A DNA stretch of 36,942 bases from IMG/VR virus record IMGVR_UViG_3300048588_000283, positions 1 to 36,942 of that record; one strand, given 5' to 3'. Of this stretch, positions 6,166 to 13,423 are shown one piece after another. Within the stretch, counting starts at the first letter, position 1. Each line of letters starts with the position of its first letter. Both the position numbers and the translations under genes were made by a program. This stretch comes from a virus. The notes under the pieces were generated by a model. It did no database searches. It was not told where the DNA came from and saw only the letters and a list, made by a program, of their open reading frames with translations.

Positions 6166-6654
6166 ATGCTCGAGACATTGACCGGCGCCCTCGTCGAAGC
6201 CATCTCCACCGCCGATGACAGGCGGGAATGGGCCGCCAGCCGCCCCTCCCGCTCAGTGCCGAGCGTGCGCGCCGCGGTCCAGCCACCGCGGGCATGGCGG
6301 GCGTTCGCGGAGTGCGTGCTGCGGCGCGAGTCGGGTGCGACGCTGGACCGCCAGCAGTCCGGCGTCGGCGCTCGTAACACCAGCTCTAGCGCGTCGGGCC
6401 GCTGGCAGATGCTTGACGCCAGCGGATGGCGCGACGGTGGCGCATGGAACGTGCAGAAGCGGCTCGTCCGCTTCGGTGCGACGAGAGCGCAGGCCCGTGA
6501 GGTCCGCGTCTACCTACAGCGCACACCCATTTACCGCTGGAACGGCATCTGGCAGGACATGGCTGCGTTCGAGGCTCTCCAGTCCGGAGGCTGGCGGCAC
6601 TGGTACGCGCCCGGCTCCCCGTGCAACGACCTGGTCCCGGCAGGCGCGCGATGA
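6166..6654 (+). CDS. Lysozyme-like / transglycosylase-like protein
   Basis: 162 aa. The segment AECVLRRESGA followed about 25 residues later by SASGRWQML resembles the catalytic core of actinobacterial lysozyme-like and Rpf/SLT transglycosylase folds: a Cys, the catalytic Glu in RESG, then a G-x-WQ strand. No signal peptide is seen. It lies in the early operon, far from endolysin and tail genes. It may be an internal or structural wall-degrading enzyme, or may have lost activity. Family assignment rests on short motifs only. Confidence 0.7.
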   Translation: MLETLTGALVEAISTADDRREWAASRPSRSVPSVRAAVQPPRAWRAFAECVLRRESGATLDRQQSGVGARNTSSSASGRWQMLDASGWRDGGAWNVQKRLVRFGATRAQAREVRVYLQRTPIYRWNGIWQDMAAFEALQSGGWRHWYAPGSPCNDLVPAGAR

Positions 6655-7124
6655 AGGGACTAACCGTTGAGCAGCGGTTCAGGGCCAAGGTCGACACGTC
6701 ACACGACTGCTGGATGTGGCTGGGCGCGAAGGACAAAGACGGCTACGGGGTGTTCAAGCCGGACACCCGGCGGTCCAGCCCCAACAGGTCACGAGCGGTG
6801 AGGGCGCATCGCTTTGCAGCACAGCTGGCCTTCGGGATGTTCGACACCCGTGCCCTGGTGTGCCACACGTGCGACGTTCCGTCCTGCGTGCGGCCTGCCC
6901 ACCTGTATCTGGGCGATCCAGTGTCGAACAGCAGGGACCGCATCCACCGCGGCCGCGACTTCAATGCGAACAAGACTCACTGCAATCGTGGGCACGAGTA
7001 CACGGCTGAGAACACCTTGTGGCGCGGGCACCAAAGGGCGTGCCGGGAGTGTGCGTACGCGAGCAATCGGCGGTGGTGGGCTCGGAACCGGGCATCATCC
7101 GCTGACACCTGCGGGCGGCCGTGA
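6651..7124 (+). CDS. HNH endonuclease (second HNH_3-like)
   Basis: 157 aa. It has the same architecture as the HNH gene at 4842: CWMWLGAKDKDGYGVF near the N-terminus, an LVCHTCDVPSCVRPAHLYLG core, and a zinc-like tail (KTHCNRGHEY...CRECAYA). The start overlaps the previous stop (ATGA). Two related HNH genes in one early operon suggest duplication or independent invasion by mobile endonucleases. This one may be inserted between otherwise continuous early genes. Confidence 0.9.
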   Translation: MKGLTVEQRFRAKVDTSHDCWMWLGAKDKDGYGVFKPDTRRSSPNRSRAVRAHRFAAQLAFGMFDTRALVCHTCDVPSCVRPAHLYLGDPVSNSRDRIHRGRDFNANKTHCNRGHEYTAENTLWRGHQRACRECAYASNRRWWARNRASSADTCGRP

Positions 7125-7330
7125 TGAGCCACCACGCCCTCTGCCCAGTCACTCAGGTGCCCACCCAGCCGGAACCGTGCGTCTGCCTGCAGCTCGAGAC
7201 CGCTGAACGCGACACCGCAGACGCCATCCGCGGCCGCATCCTCGACTACGCCGCCACCCTCGACGGCAAGGCGTCACGCGGAGTCGCCATGACCTGCGCC
7301 GGACTGTCCACCACAGCAGGCCTGCGATGA
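7124..7330 (+). CDS. Small hypothetical protein
   Basis: 68 aa. The ATG overlaps the preceding stop (TGATG); a GTG three bases earlier is an alternative. It holds several Cys near the N-terminus (CPVTQ...CVCLQ) and a helical middle. No recognised domain. It is retained because of the tight coupling on both sides and matching codon use. Confidence 0.6.
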   Translation: MSHHALCPVTQVPTQPEPCVCLQLETAERDTADAIRGRILDYAATLDGKASRGVAMTCAGLSTTAGLR

Positions 7331-7452
7331 CCGACGACACCATCACCCGCCGCTGCAGCGAGTGCGGATTCGTCATGACCACCAGCGAGCCCTGCGTCCT
7401 CACCCCCTTCGGATGGGCTCACCCCGCCTGCGCCCCCATGGAGGACCAGTGA
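7327..7452 (+). CDS. 41-aa Cys-rich mini-protein
   Basis: The product begins MTDDTITRRCSECGF and carries further Cys residues later (EPC, PAC). Four Cys plus a His fit a small zinc ribbon. Starts with ATGA overlap on the previous gene and ends with a GTGA overlap on the next. It is very short, so the call rests on coupling and on the Cys pattern. Function unknown. Confidence 0.6.
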   Translation: MTDDTITRRCSECGFVMTTSEPCVLTPFGWAHPACAPMEDQ

Positions 7453-7721
7453 CCTGGACCAGCCCAGACCCCTGGCACTGCTACGAGTGCGGCGCAGACG
7501 GCCTCGGCGGCCGCCCCGCGTTCGACGCCCACACCGACGAGCACGCACCCAAGCCCACCCCCACACGCAAGCCCGGCCCCGTCGTCCCCGACGGCGTCGA
7601 CTCCCGTCACGTACGCGCCTGGGCCCTCACCAACGGCTGGCCCACCCTCGGGCAGCGCGGCCGGCTCCCACAAGCCGCCATCGACTCCTACCTGGAGGCC
7701 CACCGTGGCGACCTGGGCTGA
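7449..7721 (+). CDS. C2H2 zinc finger fused to Lsr2-like DNA-binding domain
   Basis: 90 aa from a GTG that overlaps the previous stop. Residues 11-32 form a C-x2-C-x13-H-x3-H zinc finger. A Pro-rich linker follows. Residues about 52-85 (VRAWALTNGWPTLGQRGRLP, then AIDSYLEAH) match the C-terminal DNA-binding domain of Lsr2, including the RGR (70-72) that in Lsr2 enters the minor groove of AT-rich DNA. The Lsr2 N-terminal oligomerisation domain is absent and replaced by the finger. It could compete with or redirect host Lsr2 silencing, or act as a phage regulator. The function is inferred. Confidence 0.82.
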   Translation: MTWTSPDPWHCYECGADGLGGRPAFDAHTDEHAPKPTPTRKPGPVVPDGVDSRHVRAWALTNGWPTLGQRGRLPQAAIDSYLEAHRGDLG

Positions 7722-8031
7722 CCGGCAACTGTCCCTGCTCGAGGACCCGCTCGACGTGCGCTTCGCCGAGTACCACCAGGCGCACCCCGAGGTGTACGCC
7801 GCGATCGTCCAGCTGTGCCGCGACTGGAAAGCCGCCGGCCACCAGCGCATCGGCATCGGCATGGTCGTCGAAGTCCTCCGCTGGCAGCACGGCCTACGAG
7901 TCGCAGGGGAGCAGTTCGGCATCGACAACTCGATGCGCTCCCGCTACGCCCGCCTCGTCATGGCCAACGAACCCGACCTCATCGGCTTCTTCGAGACCCG
8001 CACCCTCCGCTCAGATTGGACCGCCGCATGA
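7705..8031 (+). CDS. Conserved early hypothetical protein upstream of recT
   Basis: 108 aa from a GTG inside the end of the preceding gene. It is helical, with a basic middle (CRDWKAAGHQRIGIGMVVEVLRW) and a C-terminal segment (SRYARLVMANEPDLIGFFETR). I recall similar proteins next to recombination genes in actinophages, without an assigned role. The start overlaps recT's upstream neighbour by 17 bases and its end overlaps recT by 4. It has no exonuclease motif, so it does not obviously replace the missing RecE partner. Confidence 0.75.
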   Translation: MATWADRQLSLLEDPLDVRFAEYHQAHPEVYAAIVQLCRDWKAAGHQRIGIGMVVEVLRWQHGLRVAGEQFGIDNSMRSRYARLVMANEPDLIGFFETRTLRSDWTAA

Positions 8032-8909
8032 CCGACCTCGTCCGAACCGCCGACCTGCCTACCCGCATGCAGTACGCCAAGGCACTGGCCGAGGCGTCAC
8101 TTCTGCCCAACGCCTACCGCAAGCAGCCCGCCAACGTCCTGCTGGCCATCGAGTACGGCGACGCCCTGGGCCTGTCACCCATGGCCGCGATCCAAGGCAT
8201 CCACATCATCGACGGCAAACCGACTGCCTCCGCCGCCATGATCGGCGCCTTGGTCCGCCGCGCCGGACATCGCCTCCGCGTCCAGGTCAACCAGCAGGGA
8301 ACAGCCGCCAAAGCCACCATCACCCGGTCCGATGACCCGGACTTCACGTTCGAGTCAGTGTGGACCATCGAACGTGCCCAGGCGGCAGGCCTTGTCGGCA
8401 AGGGCTCATGGAAGGCCTACCCCGCGGCCATGCTGAAGGCCCGCGCCATCACCGAGGTCGCACGAGACGCCTGCCCTGAGGTCCTGTCCGGTGTGCAGTA
8501 CACGGCGGAAGAGCTGGGAGCCGACGAAGCAGGCAGCATGCAGCCCGATCGGGGACACACCACGGCCCCTGACCAGCATGACCCGTGGGTATCACAACCC
8601 GCCCACGTCGACCCCGGTACCGGCGAGATCCTCGAACCCGACGTGGTCGACGCGGAGGTCGTCGACGACTATCCCGCCCCGTCCGCAGCGCCGGTTCGTG
8701 GGCCCCTGGGCCGCGACATCGCCACCCGGCCAGCGTCCGAGAAGCAGATCAAGTTCCTCGACGACCTTGCCAAGAAGGCCGGGCACCTGGACCTCGCCGC
8801 CTACCTCGACTCCGCGGCCGCCGCCGACGTCCTCGGCGGAACCCCATCCGAACCGCTCACCGACGGCCACGCCCGCCTCCTCATCGACGCACTCAAGGCC
8901 GAGCTGTGA
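8028..8909 (+). CDS. recT: RecT-family single-strand annealing protein
   Basis: 293 aa. The N-terminal two thirds match actinophage RecT: PANVLLAIEYGDALGLSPMA, then AAIQGIHIIDGKPTASAAMI, and AAMLKARAITEVARDACPEV. RecT-type proteins anneal complementary strands and promote strand exchange during phage replication. The C-terminal part (from about 165) is acidic and low in order, ending in a helical segment resembling a small domain (KQIKFLDDLAKKAGH). Its usual partner, a 5'-3' exonuclease, is not recognisable nearby. Confidence 0.92.
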   Translation: MTDLVRTADLPTRMQYAKALAEASLLPNAYRKQPANVLLAIEYGDALGLSPMAAIQGIHIIDGKPTASAAMIGALVRRAGHRLRVQVNQQGTAAKATITRSDDPDFTFESVWTIERAQAAGLVGKGSWKAYPAAMLKARAITEVARDACPEVLSGVQYTAEELGADEAGSMQPDRGHTTAPDQHDPWVSQPAHVDPGTGEILEPDVVDAEVVDDYPAPSAAPVRGPLGRDIATRPASEKQIKFLDDLAKKAGHLDLAAYLDSAAAADVLGGTPSEPLTDGHARLLIDALKAEL

Positions 8910-9049
8910 CCGGGGAGTACCCGCCGATCACGGCCGCCGACCTGCGCCGCGTCCAGACCCACCCGGCGCCGCCACCCACCGACGACGACCTCGCCGAGGC
9001 GGCACGACTCGACGACCACACCGAGCAGACCGAACCGGACTGGGCATGA
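8906..9049 (+). CDS. 47-aa hypothetical protein
   Basis: Starts at a GTG overlapping the recT stop (GTGA) and ends with an overlap on the next ATG. The product is acidic and Pro-rich in the middle, with no Cys pair or membrane segment. Nothing about its function can be seen. It is kept because it exactly fills the gap between two coupled genes. Confidence 0.6.
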   Translation: MTGEYPPITAADLRRVQTHPAPPPTDDDLAEAARLDDHTEQTEPDWA

Positions 9050-9204
9050 CCGGCTTCTGCTGGACGTGCGGCGGCCTCGCCGTCACCACACGCGACGGCC
9101 GCGACTACTGCGACCACTGCACCCCGACCGACCCCACCGAGGCCCACCTGAAGGCCTACATCGCGCAGCGCCTGCGCGCGAACATGAACGGAGACCGTGC
9201 ATGA
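9046..9204 (+). CDS. 52-aa zinc-ribbon mini-protein
   Basis: Two Cys pairs, CWTC near residue 5 and CDHC near residue 22, form a clear treble-clef or ribbon type zinc site, followed by a short helix (AHLKAYIAQRL). Overlaps its neighbours by 4 bases at both ends. Small zinc ribbons are often nucleic-acid or protein adaptors. No family name can be given. Confidence 0.7.
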   Translation: MTGFCWTCGGLAVTTRDGRDYCDHCTPTDPTEAHLKAYIAQRLRANMNGDRA

Positions 9205-10340
9205 CCGCCACCTTCGAACGAATCAAGACCGACTGGATCACCCCGCACGACCGCAACGTCCGCCGCGACCTCGGCGACCTCGACGAGCTCGCAGCCAGCA
9301 TCAAGGCCCAGGGCCTCCTGCAGCCCCTCGTCGTCGCACCACGCACGGACAGCGACAGCGTCACCCGGGAGTACGTCATCGTCGCCGGCCACCGCCGCCA
9401 CGCCGCCGCCACCAAGGCCGGCCTGGAGACAGTCCAGTGCATCGTCCGCGATGACCTCGACACCCCCGCCAAGGTCATCGAGGCGATGCTGGTCGAGAAC
9501 CTGCAGCGCACCGACCTGACCGTCATGGAGGAGGCCGACGCCTACGCCCAGCTCGAGCTCCTCGGCGTCAAGGAAGCCGCCATCGTCAAGACCACCGGCC
9601 GGTCCCGCAAGACCGTCCACGAGCGCCTCCTCCTGGCGTCGCTGCCCACGGAGCGCCGCCAGCAGTACGAGACCGGCAAGCTCAGCCTGGAAGGTGCCGT
9701 CAAGTGCGCGAAGCTGCGCCAGCAGTACGCCGACGACACCGAGATCCTCGAGCTCATCGACAAGGCCGGCACCTACTCCTTCGCTCAGAGCGGCTACGGC
9801 ATCGACTACACGATCAGCCGCATCCTCGAAGACCGCAACCGGCCCCAGGAGCCCGAGGACGACGACGAGGACACCATCGACTACGCCGGCAAGCGCGCCG
9901 AACGCGAAGCCGAATGGGAGAAGCGCCAAGCAGAGCAGAAGGCTGAGCAAGAGCGCCTCGCTGAGATCTGGCGGTCCCACAACGAGTGGATCGGCGGCCT
10001 CATCGTCCGCGCACGCAGCGACGAGCACACCATCTACGCCCTGGCCCGCTCCGTGTTCGCCGAGCTCGTCGAGTCCCAGAACGTCAACGAGGACGTCCTA
10101 CCCGTCATCGCAGTCGAGGCCAACGACGAAGGCGACCCCGTCGACTGGACCGACAGCGACGCACTGCTCTACCTGCTGCTGAACGAGGCCCCCGTCGAGT
10201 TCGAACCCGCCGGCTGGGGCTCCCACCACTGGAACCTGCGCCGGCGCATCCAGTGGATGCAGTCACTCGGATACAGCCCCACCGCCGACGACCTCGCGAT
10301 CCTCCAGCCCGCGCAGGAGGACGACGATGAGGTGGCGTAG
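9201..10340 (+). CDS. ParB-like nuclease domain protein
   Basis: 379 aa. Residues about 5-130 match the ParB N-terminal fold: ITPHDRNVRRDL, DLDELAASIKAQGLLQPLVV, the AGHRRHAAA box and VENLQRTDLTVMEEADAY. A helix-turn-helix-like segment follows (AIVKTTGRSRKTVHERL). The rest is an acidic linker, a Glu/Gln/Lys-rich coiled coil (about 226-260) and a unique C-terminal domain. There is no ParA partner, so plasmid partition is unlikely. In phages such proteins are DNA-binding or nuclease-like factors in replication or recombination. It lies between recT and rusA. Confidence 0.88.
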   Translation: MTATFERIKTDWITPHDRNVRRDLGDLDELAASIKAQGLLQPLVVAPRTDSDSVTREYVIVAGHRRHAAATKAGLETVQCIVRDDLDTPAKVIEAMLVENLQRTDLTVMEEADAYAQLELLGVKEAAIVKTTGRSRKTVHERLLLASLPTERRQQYETGKLSLEGAVKCAKLRQQYADDTEILELIDKAGTYSFAQSGYGIDYTISRILEDRNRPQEPEDDDEDTIDYAGKRAEREAEWEKRQAEQKAEQERLAEIWRSHNEWIGGLIVRARSDEHTIYALARSVFAELVESQNVNEDVLPVIAVEANDEGDPVDWTDSDALLYLLLNEAPVEFEPAGWGSHHWNLRRRIQWMQSLGYSPTADDLAILQPAQEDDDEVA

Positions 10341-10599
10341 GAAGCCCACGGCCACAGCCCCCGCCCCACCGCCAGAGTCCGTCTGGGACGACGTCGTCAC
10401 CGTCGTCTCCGCCCTCGACGAACGCGACCGCGCCCGCGACCTGGCCGTCCGACTCGAGTGCGAGAACGCCCACCTCATCGGCTTCCTGCACTACATGAGA
10501 GACGACCTCGAGGCCGGCGGACGCACCCTCCTCACCATCGATGACCTCATCGAAGCCATCGACATGGCCCTCGCCGACGTCACCACCGAGGACGCCTGA
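10327..10599 (+). CDS. Hypothetical 90-aa helical protein
   Basis: Basic Pro-rich start (MRWRRKPTATAPAPPP), then a helical, acidic body (VVTVVSALDERDRARDLAVR) and a C-terminal helix. It overlaps the ParB-like gene by 14 bases and its TGA overlaps the next ATG. No domain recognised. Placement suggests a replication accessory protein, but this is only position. Confidence 0.7.
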   Translation: MRWRRKPTATAPAPPPESVWDDVVTVVSALDERDRARDLAVRLECENAHLIGFLHYMRDDLEAGGRTLLTIDDLIEAIDMALADVTTEDA

Positions 10600-10778
10600 T
10601 GCCCACGATGGACGCCGACAAGCGCGGCAGCGGACAACGCGTCACCGCCACCGCCGGCACCTGGAAGAAGTGGACATGCGACCTGTGCGGCCGCACCGGA
10701 CGGGAGGTCGGCACCCGAGCCGCCCGCGACGCACACCTACGCCACTACCTCACCAACCACCAGGAGGTGCCCTTCTAG
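10599..10778 (+). CDS. 59-aa zinc-finger-like protein
   Basis: The ATG overlaps the previous stop (TGATG). The segment WTCDLCGRTG followed by HLRHYLTNH gives a C-x2-C and H-x2-H pattern of a C2H2-type finger. The rest is short and basic. It ends one base before the next ATG. It is one of several Cys/His mini-proteins in this operon; the target is unknown. Confidence 0.72.
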   Translation: MPTMDADKRGSGQRVTATAGTWKKWTCDLCGRTGREVGTRAARDAHLRHYLTNHQEVPF

Positions 10779-11048
10779 ATGGACCGGCCACCCCACATCA
10801 GCGCCCAGGACTGGCAGCGCATGTCCTGGCACGCCCGCCAACGCGCCGCCCGCACCGCCGGCATCTACCTCGTCCCCACCTACCAGGAGACCCTCGTGCC
10901 CAGAACACCCACAGTGCGACGGCCCAAGGTCCGCATCTACCGCGTCACCGCCGGCTGCTGGGAGATCACCAACGGCATCTCCACCGCCCGCACCGCCTCC
11001 GCCGAAGCCGCCTGGCGGCTCATCGACATGTTGAGTAGGACCGCATGA
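10779..11048 (+). CDS. Hypothetical 89-aa protein
   Basis: Begins at the base after the previous stop codon. The N-terminal half is basic and rich in Arg/Ala (WHARQRAARTAGIYLVP); the C-terminal half looks beta-rich (VRIYRVTAGCWEITNGIST) followed by a helix. No family recognised. An internal ATG/GTG start around the RIYRVTAG part would give a smaller domain, so the N-terminus is uncertain. It overlaps rusA by 4 bases. Confidence 0.65.
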   Translation: MDRPPHISAQDWQRMSWHARQRAARTAGIYLVPTYQETLVPRTPTVRRPKVRIYRVTAGCWEITNGISTARTASAEAAWRLIDMLSRTA

Positions 11049-11413
11049 GCTGGACGATCCGCCTCCCGTGGGCAACGCCACCGATATCCCTGAACGACCG
11101 CGGACACTGGCGAGCCAAGGCCGCCCGCGTCAAGCACGTCCGGTACCAGGTCGCGCAGCTGCTCGCTATGCACCGCATCCCGCCGGCCGAGCGCATCCAC
11201 GTGACCCTGCACTACGTCCCGCGCGACCGGCGGCGGCGAGACGCGGACAACCTCGTCGGCACCTTGAAGCCATGCATCGACGCCATTGTCGACGCCGGGA
11301 TCGTTCCGGACGACTCGCCGGAGTACGTGACGTGGAGTCAGCCCATCATTGATTCGGCAGATCACAGCAACCCACACCTGTACCTCGTGATCCGACAGGG
11401 GGAGACGCCATGA
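11045..11413 (+). CDS. rusA: RusA-like Holliday junction resolvase
   Basis: 122 aa, the usual family length. The catalytic region is clear: RRRRDADNLVGTLKPCIDAI with D66, D68 and N69, then D79, and GIVPDDSPEYV with D89/D90. RusA dimers cut four-way junctions and clear recombination intermediates before packaging. It fits with RecT in the same operon. Start overlaps the previous stop (ATGA) and the stop overlaps the next ATG. Confidence 0.93.
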   Translation: MSWTIRLPWATPPISLNDRGHWRAKAARVKHVRYQVAQLLAMHRIPPAERIHVTLHYVPRDRRRRDADNLVGTLKPCIDAIVDAGIVPDDSPEYVTWSQPIIDSADHSNPHLYLVIRQGETP

Positions 11414-11970
11414 GCATCAGCAAGCGCCTGCGCTACGAGATCCTCAAGCGCGATGGCTTCAAGTGCCGGTACTGCGGCACCACGTCCCAGGACACGGAGC
11501 TCACGATCGACCACGTACTTCCGGTCGCTCTAGGAGGATCGGACGACCCGACGAACCTGGTCGTTGCCTGTGTCGACTGCAACCTCGGCAAGTCCTCCAG
11601 CCCCGCCGACGCCGAGCACGTCGCTCAGGTCGCCGCAGACGCCGCACGATGGGCCCGAGCCATCGAAGAAGCCGCGGACCAGATGCAGGCATCCCGCGCT
11701 ACCGAGTCCACATACGCAACGGCGTTCCTCGAGGTCTGGCCGAACTACTACAACCTGCCTGCTGACTGGGACGTGTCCATCATGAGGTTCCAGAGCGCCG
11801 GCCTTCCGCAGCAGGTCATGGTCGACGCCGCCCATGCCGCGATCGGCAACGCCCGCGTCGCGGGAGGCGCCGCCAAGTTCCGCTACTTCGCCGGCATCTG
11901 CTGGGCGCGCGTCCGCGAGCTCCAAGACCTCGCCGCGGCCATCATCGAAGAACAGGACGGACACCCATGA
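11410..11970 (+). CDS. HNH endonuclease with C-terminal helical extension
   Basis: 186 aa. Classic HNH domain in the first 65 residues: YEILKRDGFKCRYCG, then TIDHVLPVALGGSDDPTNLV and CVDCNLGKS, with two Cys pairs for zinc. The remaining 120 residues are helical and look like a phage replication or DnaD-associated region (FLEVWPNYYNLPADWD, then AKFRYFAGICW). That suggests the HNH part was joined to a replication gene, or that this is a nuclease acting with the replisome organiser encoded next, with which it overlaps by 4 bases. Confidence 0.9.
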   Translation: MSISKRLRYEILKRDGFKCRYCGTTSQDTELTIDHVLPVALGGSDDPTNLVVACVDCNLGKSSSPADAEHVAQVAADAARWARAIEEAADQMQASRATESTYATAFLEVWPNYYNLPADWDVSIMRFQSAGLPQQVMVDAAHAAIGNARVAGGAAKFRYFAGICWARVRELQDLAAAIIEEQDGHP

Positions 11971-12362
11971 GCGGCCTGAAGTGGGTACGGCTCGACACGT
12001 CGATCTGGTGCCACGACAAGGTCCTCGACCTCATGGAGAAGCGCGACGGCCACAAGGCATTCGGCCTCTACGTGTTCGGCCTTTCCTACTCCGGCCTGGT
12101 GCAGACCGACGGCCGCATCCCTGCCCGAGCCCTGCCGCTCCTGCAGGGCAACCGCCGACTGGCCGACATGCTCGTCGACCACGGACTGTGGCGCCACCTC
12201 GAGGCCGGCGACTACCAGGTCATCAACTACGCCGAACGGCAGCAGACGTCCGAGACGACCGACCGCATCGTGTCCGGCCGGCGCAAGGCCGCCTGCGCCC
12301 GGTGGATGAAGGAAGGCCGGCCCTGCTCGTGCGGCTTTCACCTCCGAGCAGTGGAGGCGTGA
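11967..12362 (+). CDS. DnaD-like / replisome-organiser-like protein
   Basis: 131 aa. The N-terminal pattern WVRLDTSIWCHDKVLDLMEK, then GLYVFGLSYSG, TDGRIPARAL and VDHGLW resembles the winged-helix N-terminus of phage replisome organisers as I recall it in actinophages. It ends in a basic segment with a C-x-C-x2-H motif. No helicase or primase is encoded in the genome, so the phage likely recruits host replication proteins. The repeat cluster immediately downstream is a candidate origin. Confidence 0.72.
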   Translation: MSGLKWVRLDTSIWCHDKVLDLMEKRDGHKAFGLYVFGLSYSGLVQTDGRIPARALPLLQGNRRLADMLVDHGLWRHLEAGDYQVINYAERQQTSETTDRIVSGRRKAACARWMKEGRPCSCGFHLRAVEA

Positions 12363-12471
12363 TGCATATGCAAACCGGATGCGAGATGCAGTGCACATGC
12401 ATATGCAACCTCCAATGGACGATGACGATGACGATGACGATGACTGCAGATGCATGCACTCCGTGCATGCA
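12362..12471. repeat. ATGCAT / GACGAT repeat cluster, candidate origin
   Basis: In a gene-free gap of about 170 bases after the replisome-organiser-like gene: a direct repeat atgcatatgcaa at 12362-12373 and 12397-12408; a tandem of gacgat repeated 4.5 times at 12418-12444; and a perfect hairpin tgcatgcac-tcc-gtgcatgca at 12451-12471. The stretch is visibly less GC-rich than its surroundings. Iteron-like repeats beside an initiator gene suggest a replication origin. A regulatory site for the next gene is possible. An open frame here would encode a run of Asp residues but does not look coding. Confidence 0.55.
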
Positions 12472-12531
12472 GTCTCGGGTCAATCAATCTCGCCTGTCAC
12501 CCTCCGTAACGCGCGCGAAGGGAAACCCACG

Positions 12532-13194
12532 ATGACCACACACCAGACCCTCTGCCTCGTCGACCACGACCCGCCCCGCCAAGCCACCCCAGGCCTCACC
12601 GTCTGCCACTCCTGCCGCACCCACACCCTCGACGCCACCGCCCAAATGCCCGCCCTCTGGCGCCACCTCGAGGACTACCTCGACAACCACACCGGCACCA
12701 GCAACGGCCCCATCGTCACCACCAGCCGCGACCCCGGCCTCAACCTCAACCAAGCCGTCGTCCGCACCCGCGCCAACATCCGCATCCACCTCGAATGCTG
12801 GACCCGCATCGGCATCGACGAAGGCCCCTGGCACACCCGCCCCACCAACCGCCTCGAAGGCATGGCCACCTGGATCGCCACCCGCATCGACTGGTACTGC
12901 TCACAGGACTGGTCCGACGAGTTCGTCACCCAAACCCTCGAGCTCCGCTCCGAAGGCCGCCGCCACCGCCAACCCAACAAAGCCGCCACCTTCACCGTCG
13001 GACCCTGCCCCGAACCCGACTGCCAAGGAACCCTCATCACCCGCCTCCGCCCCGCCGACTCCCTCCTGCCATCCGTCATCTGGTGCGACAAAGCACCCGA
13101 AGACCCCGAGACCGGAGAACAACTCCACGTCTGGCCCGCCGGCGACGGCTGGCACCAGCTCGGCCGCAAGATCCACAAGCGAGCCATCCAATGA
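12532..13194 (+). CDS. Hypothetical protein with zinc-ribbon motifs
   Basis: 220 aa. Start chosen at the ATG after the repeat cluster; the open frame extends upstream through the repeats. It has an N-terminal C-x2-C (VCHSCRTHTL) and a second Cys set near 160 (GPCPEPDCQGTLI...WCDKA), like a zinc-ribbon pair, with a helical middle. The pattern resembles actinophage proteins I recall near replication genes, with no function assigned. It may be a nucleic-acid-binding adaptor. RBS is only moderate. Confidence 0.78.
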   Translation: MTTHQTLCLVDHDPPRQATPGLTVCHSCRTHTLDATAQMPALWRHLEDYLDNHTGTSNGPIVTTSRDPGLNLNQAVVRTRANIRIHLECWTRIGIDEGPWHTRPTNRLEGMATWIATRIDWYCSQDWSDEFVTQTLELRSEGRRHRQPNKAATFTVGPCPEPDCQGTLITRLRPADSLLPSVIWCDKAPEDPETGEQLHVWPAGDGWHQLGRKIHKRAIQ

Positions 13195-13361
13195 CCAGCT
13201 GGATCACCATCGAGGAAGCAGCCGTACTGCTGGCCACGAGCACCGACAACGCCCGCAAGATCGCCAGCCGGAGGGGTTGGCGACGAGCCCGCATCGACAG
13301 ACGCATGCACTACGCCATGGACGATGTACTCGACACGCCGCGGAAGGGCTTGCTTACTTGA
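13191..13361 (+). CDS. Small HTH protein, end of early operon
   Basis: 56 aa. The sequence ITIEEAAVLLATSTDNARKI followed by a basic segment and DDVLDT resembles a truncated excisionase/HTH_17 domain. It overlaps the previous stop by 4 bases (ATGA). As the last early gene before the tRNA and the packaging genes, it could be a late-gene regulator. That role is only positional. Confidence 0.7.
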   Translation: MTSWITIEEAAVLLATSTDNARKIASRRGWRRARIDRRMHYAMDDVLDTPRKGLLT

Positions 13362-13423
13362 CAAGCCGTGTCACAGAATGATCCCTAGCGTCGGGTCCCG
13401 TATGGGAGCCCGGCGTTCGTCAT

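Noticed and set aside
9156-10028. Long minus-strand open frame (290 codons) opposite the ParB-like gene
   Set aside because: It is the GC-driven shadow of a clear coding gene: hydrophobic, low-complexity composition, no RBS, and wrong strand for the operon.
9201-10340. Plasmid-type partition (phage-plasmid) system
   Set aside because: There is a ParB-like domain but no ParA ATPase and no parS-like array nearby, while integrase and attP show chromosomal integration.
12379-12531. N-terminal extension of the 220-aa protein through the repeat cluster
   Set aside because: It would encode His/Met-rich sequence and a run of Asp from a DNA microsatellite; the ATG at 12532 starts the normal-looking protein.
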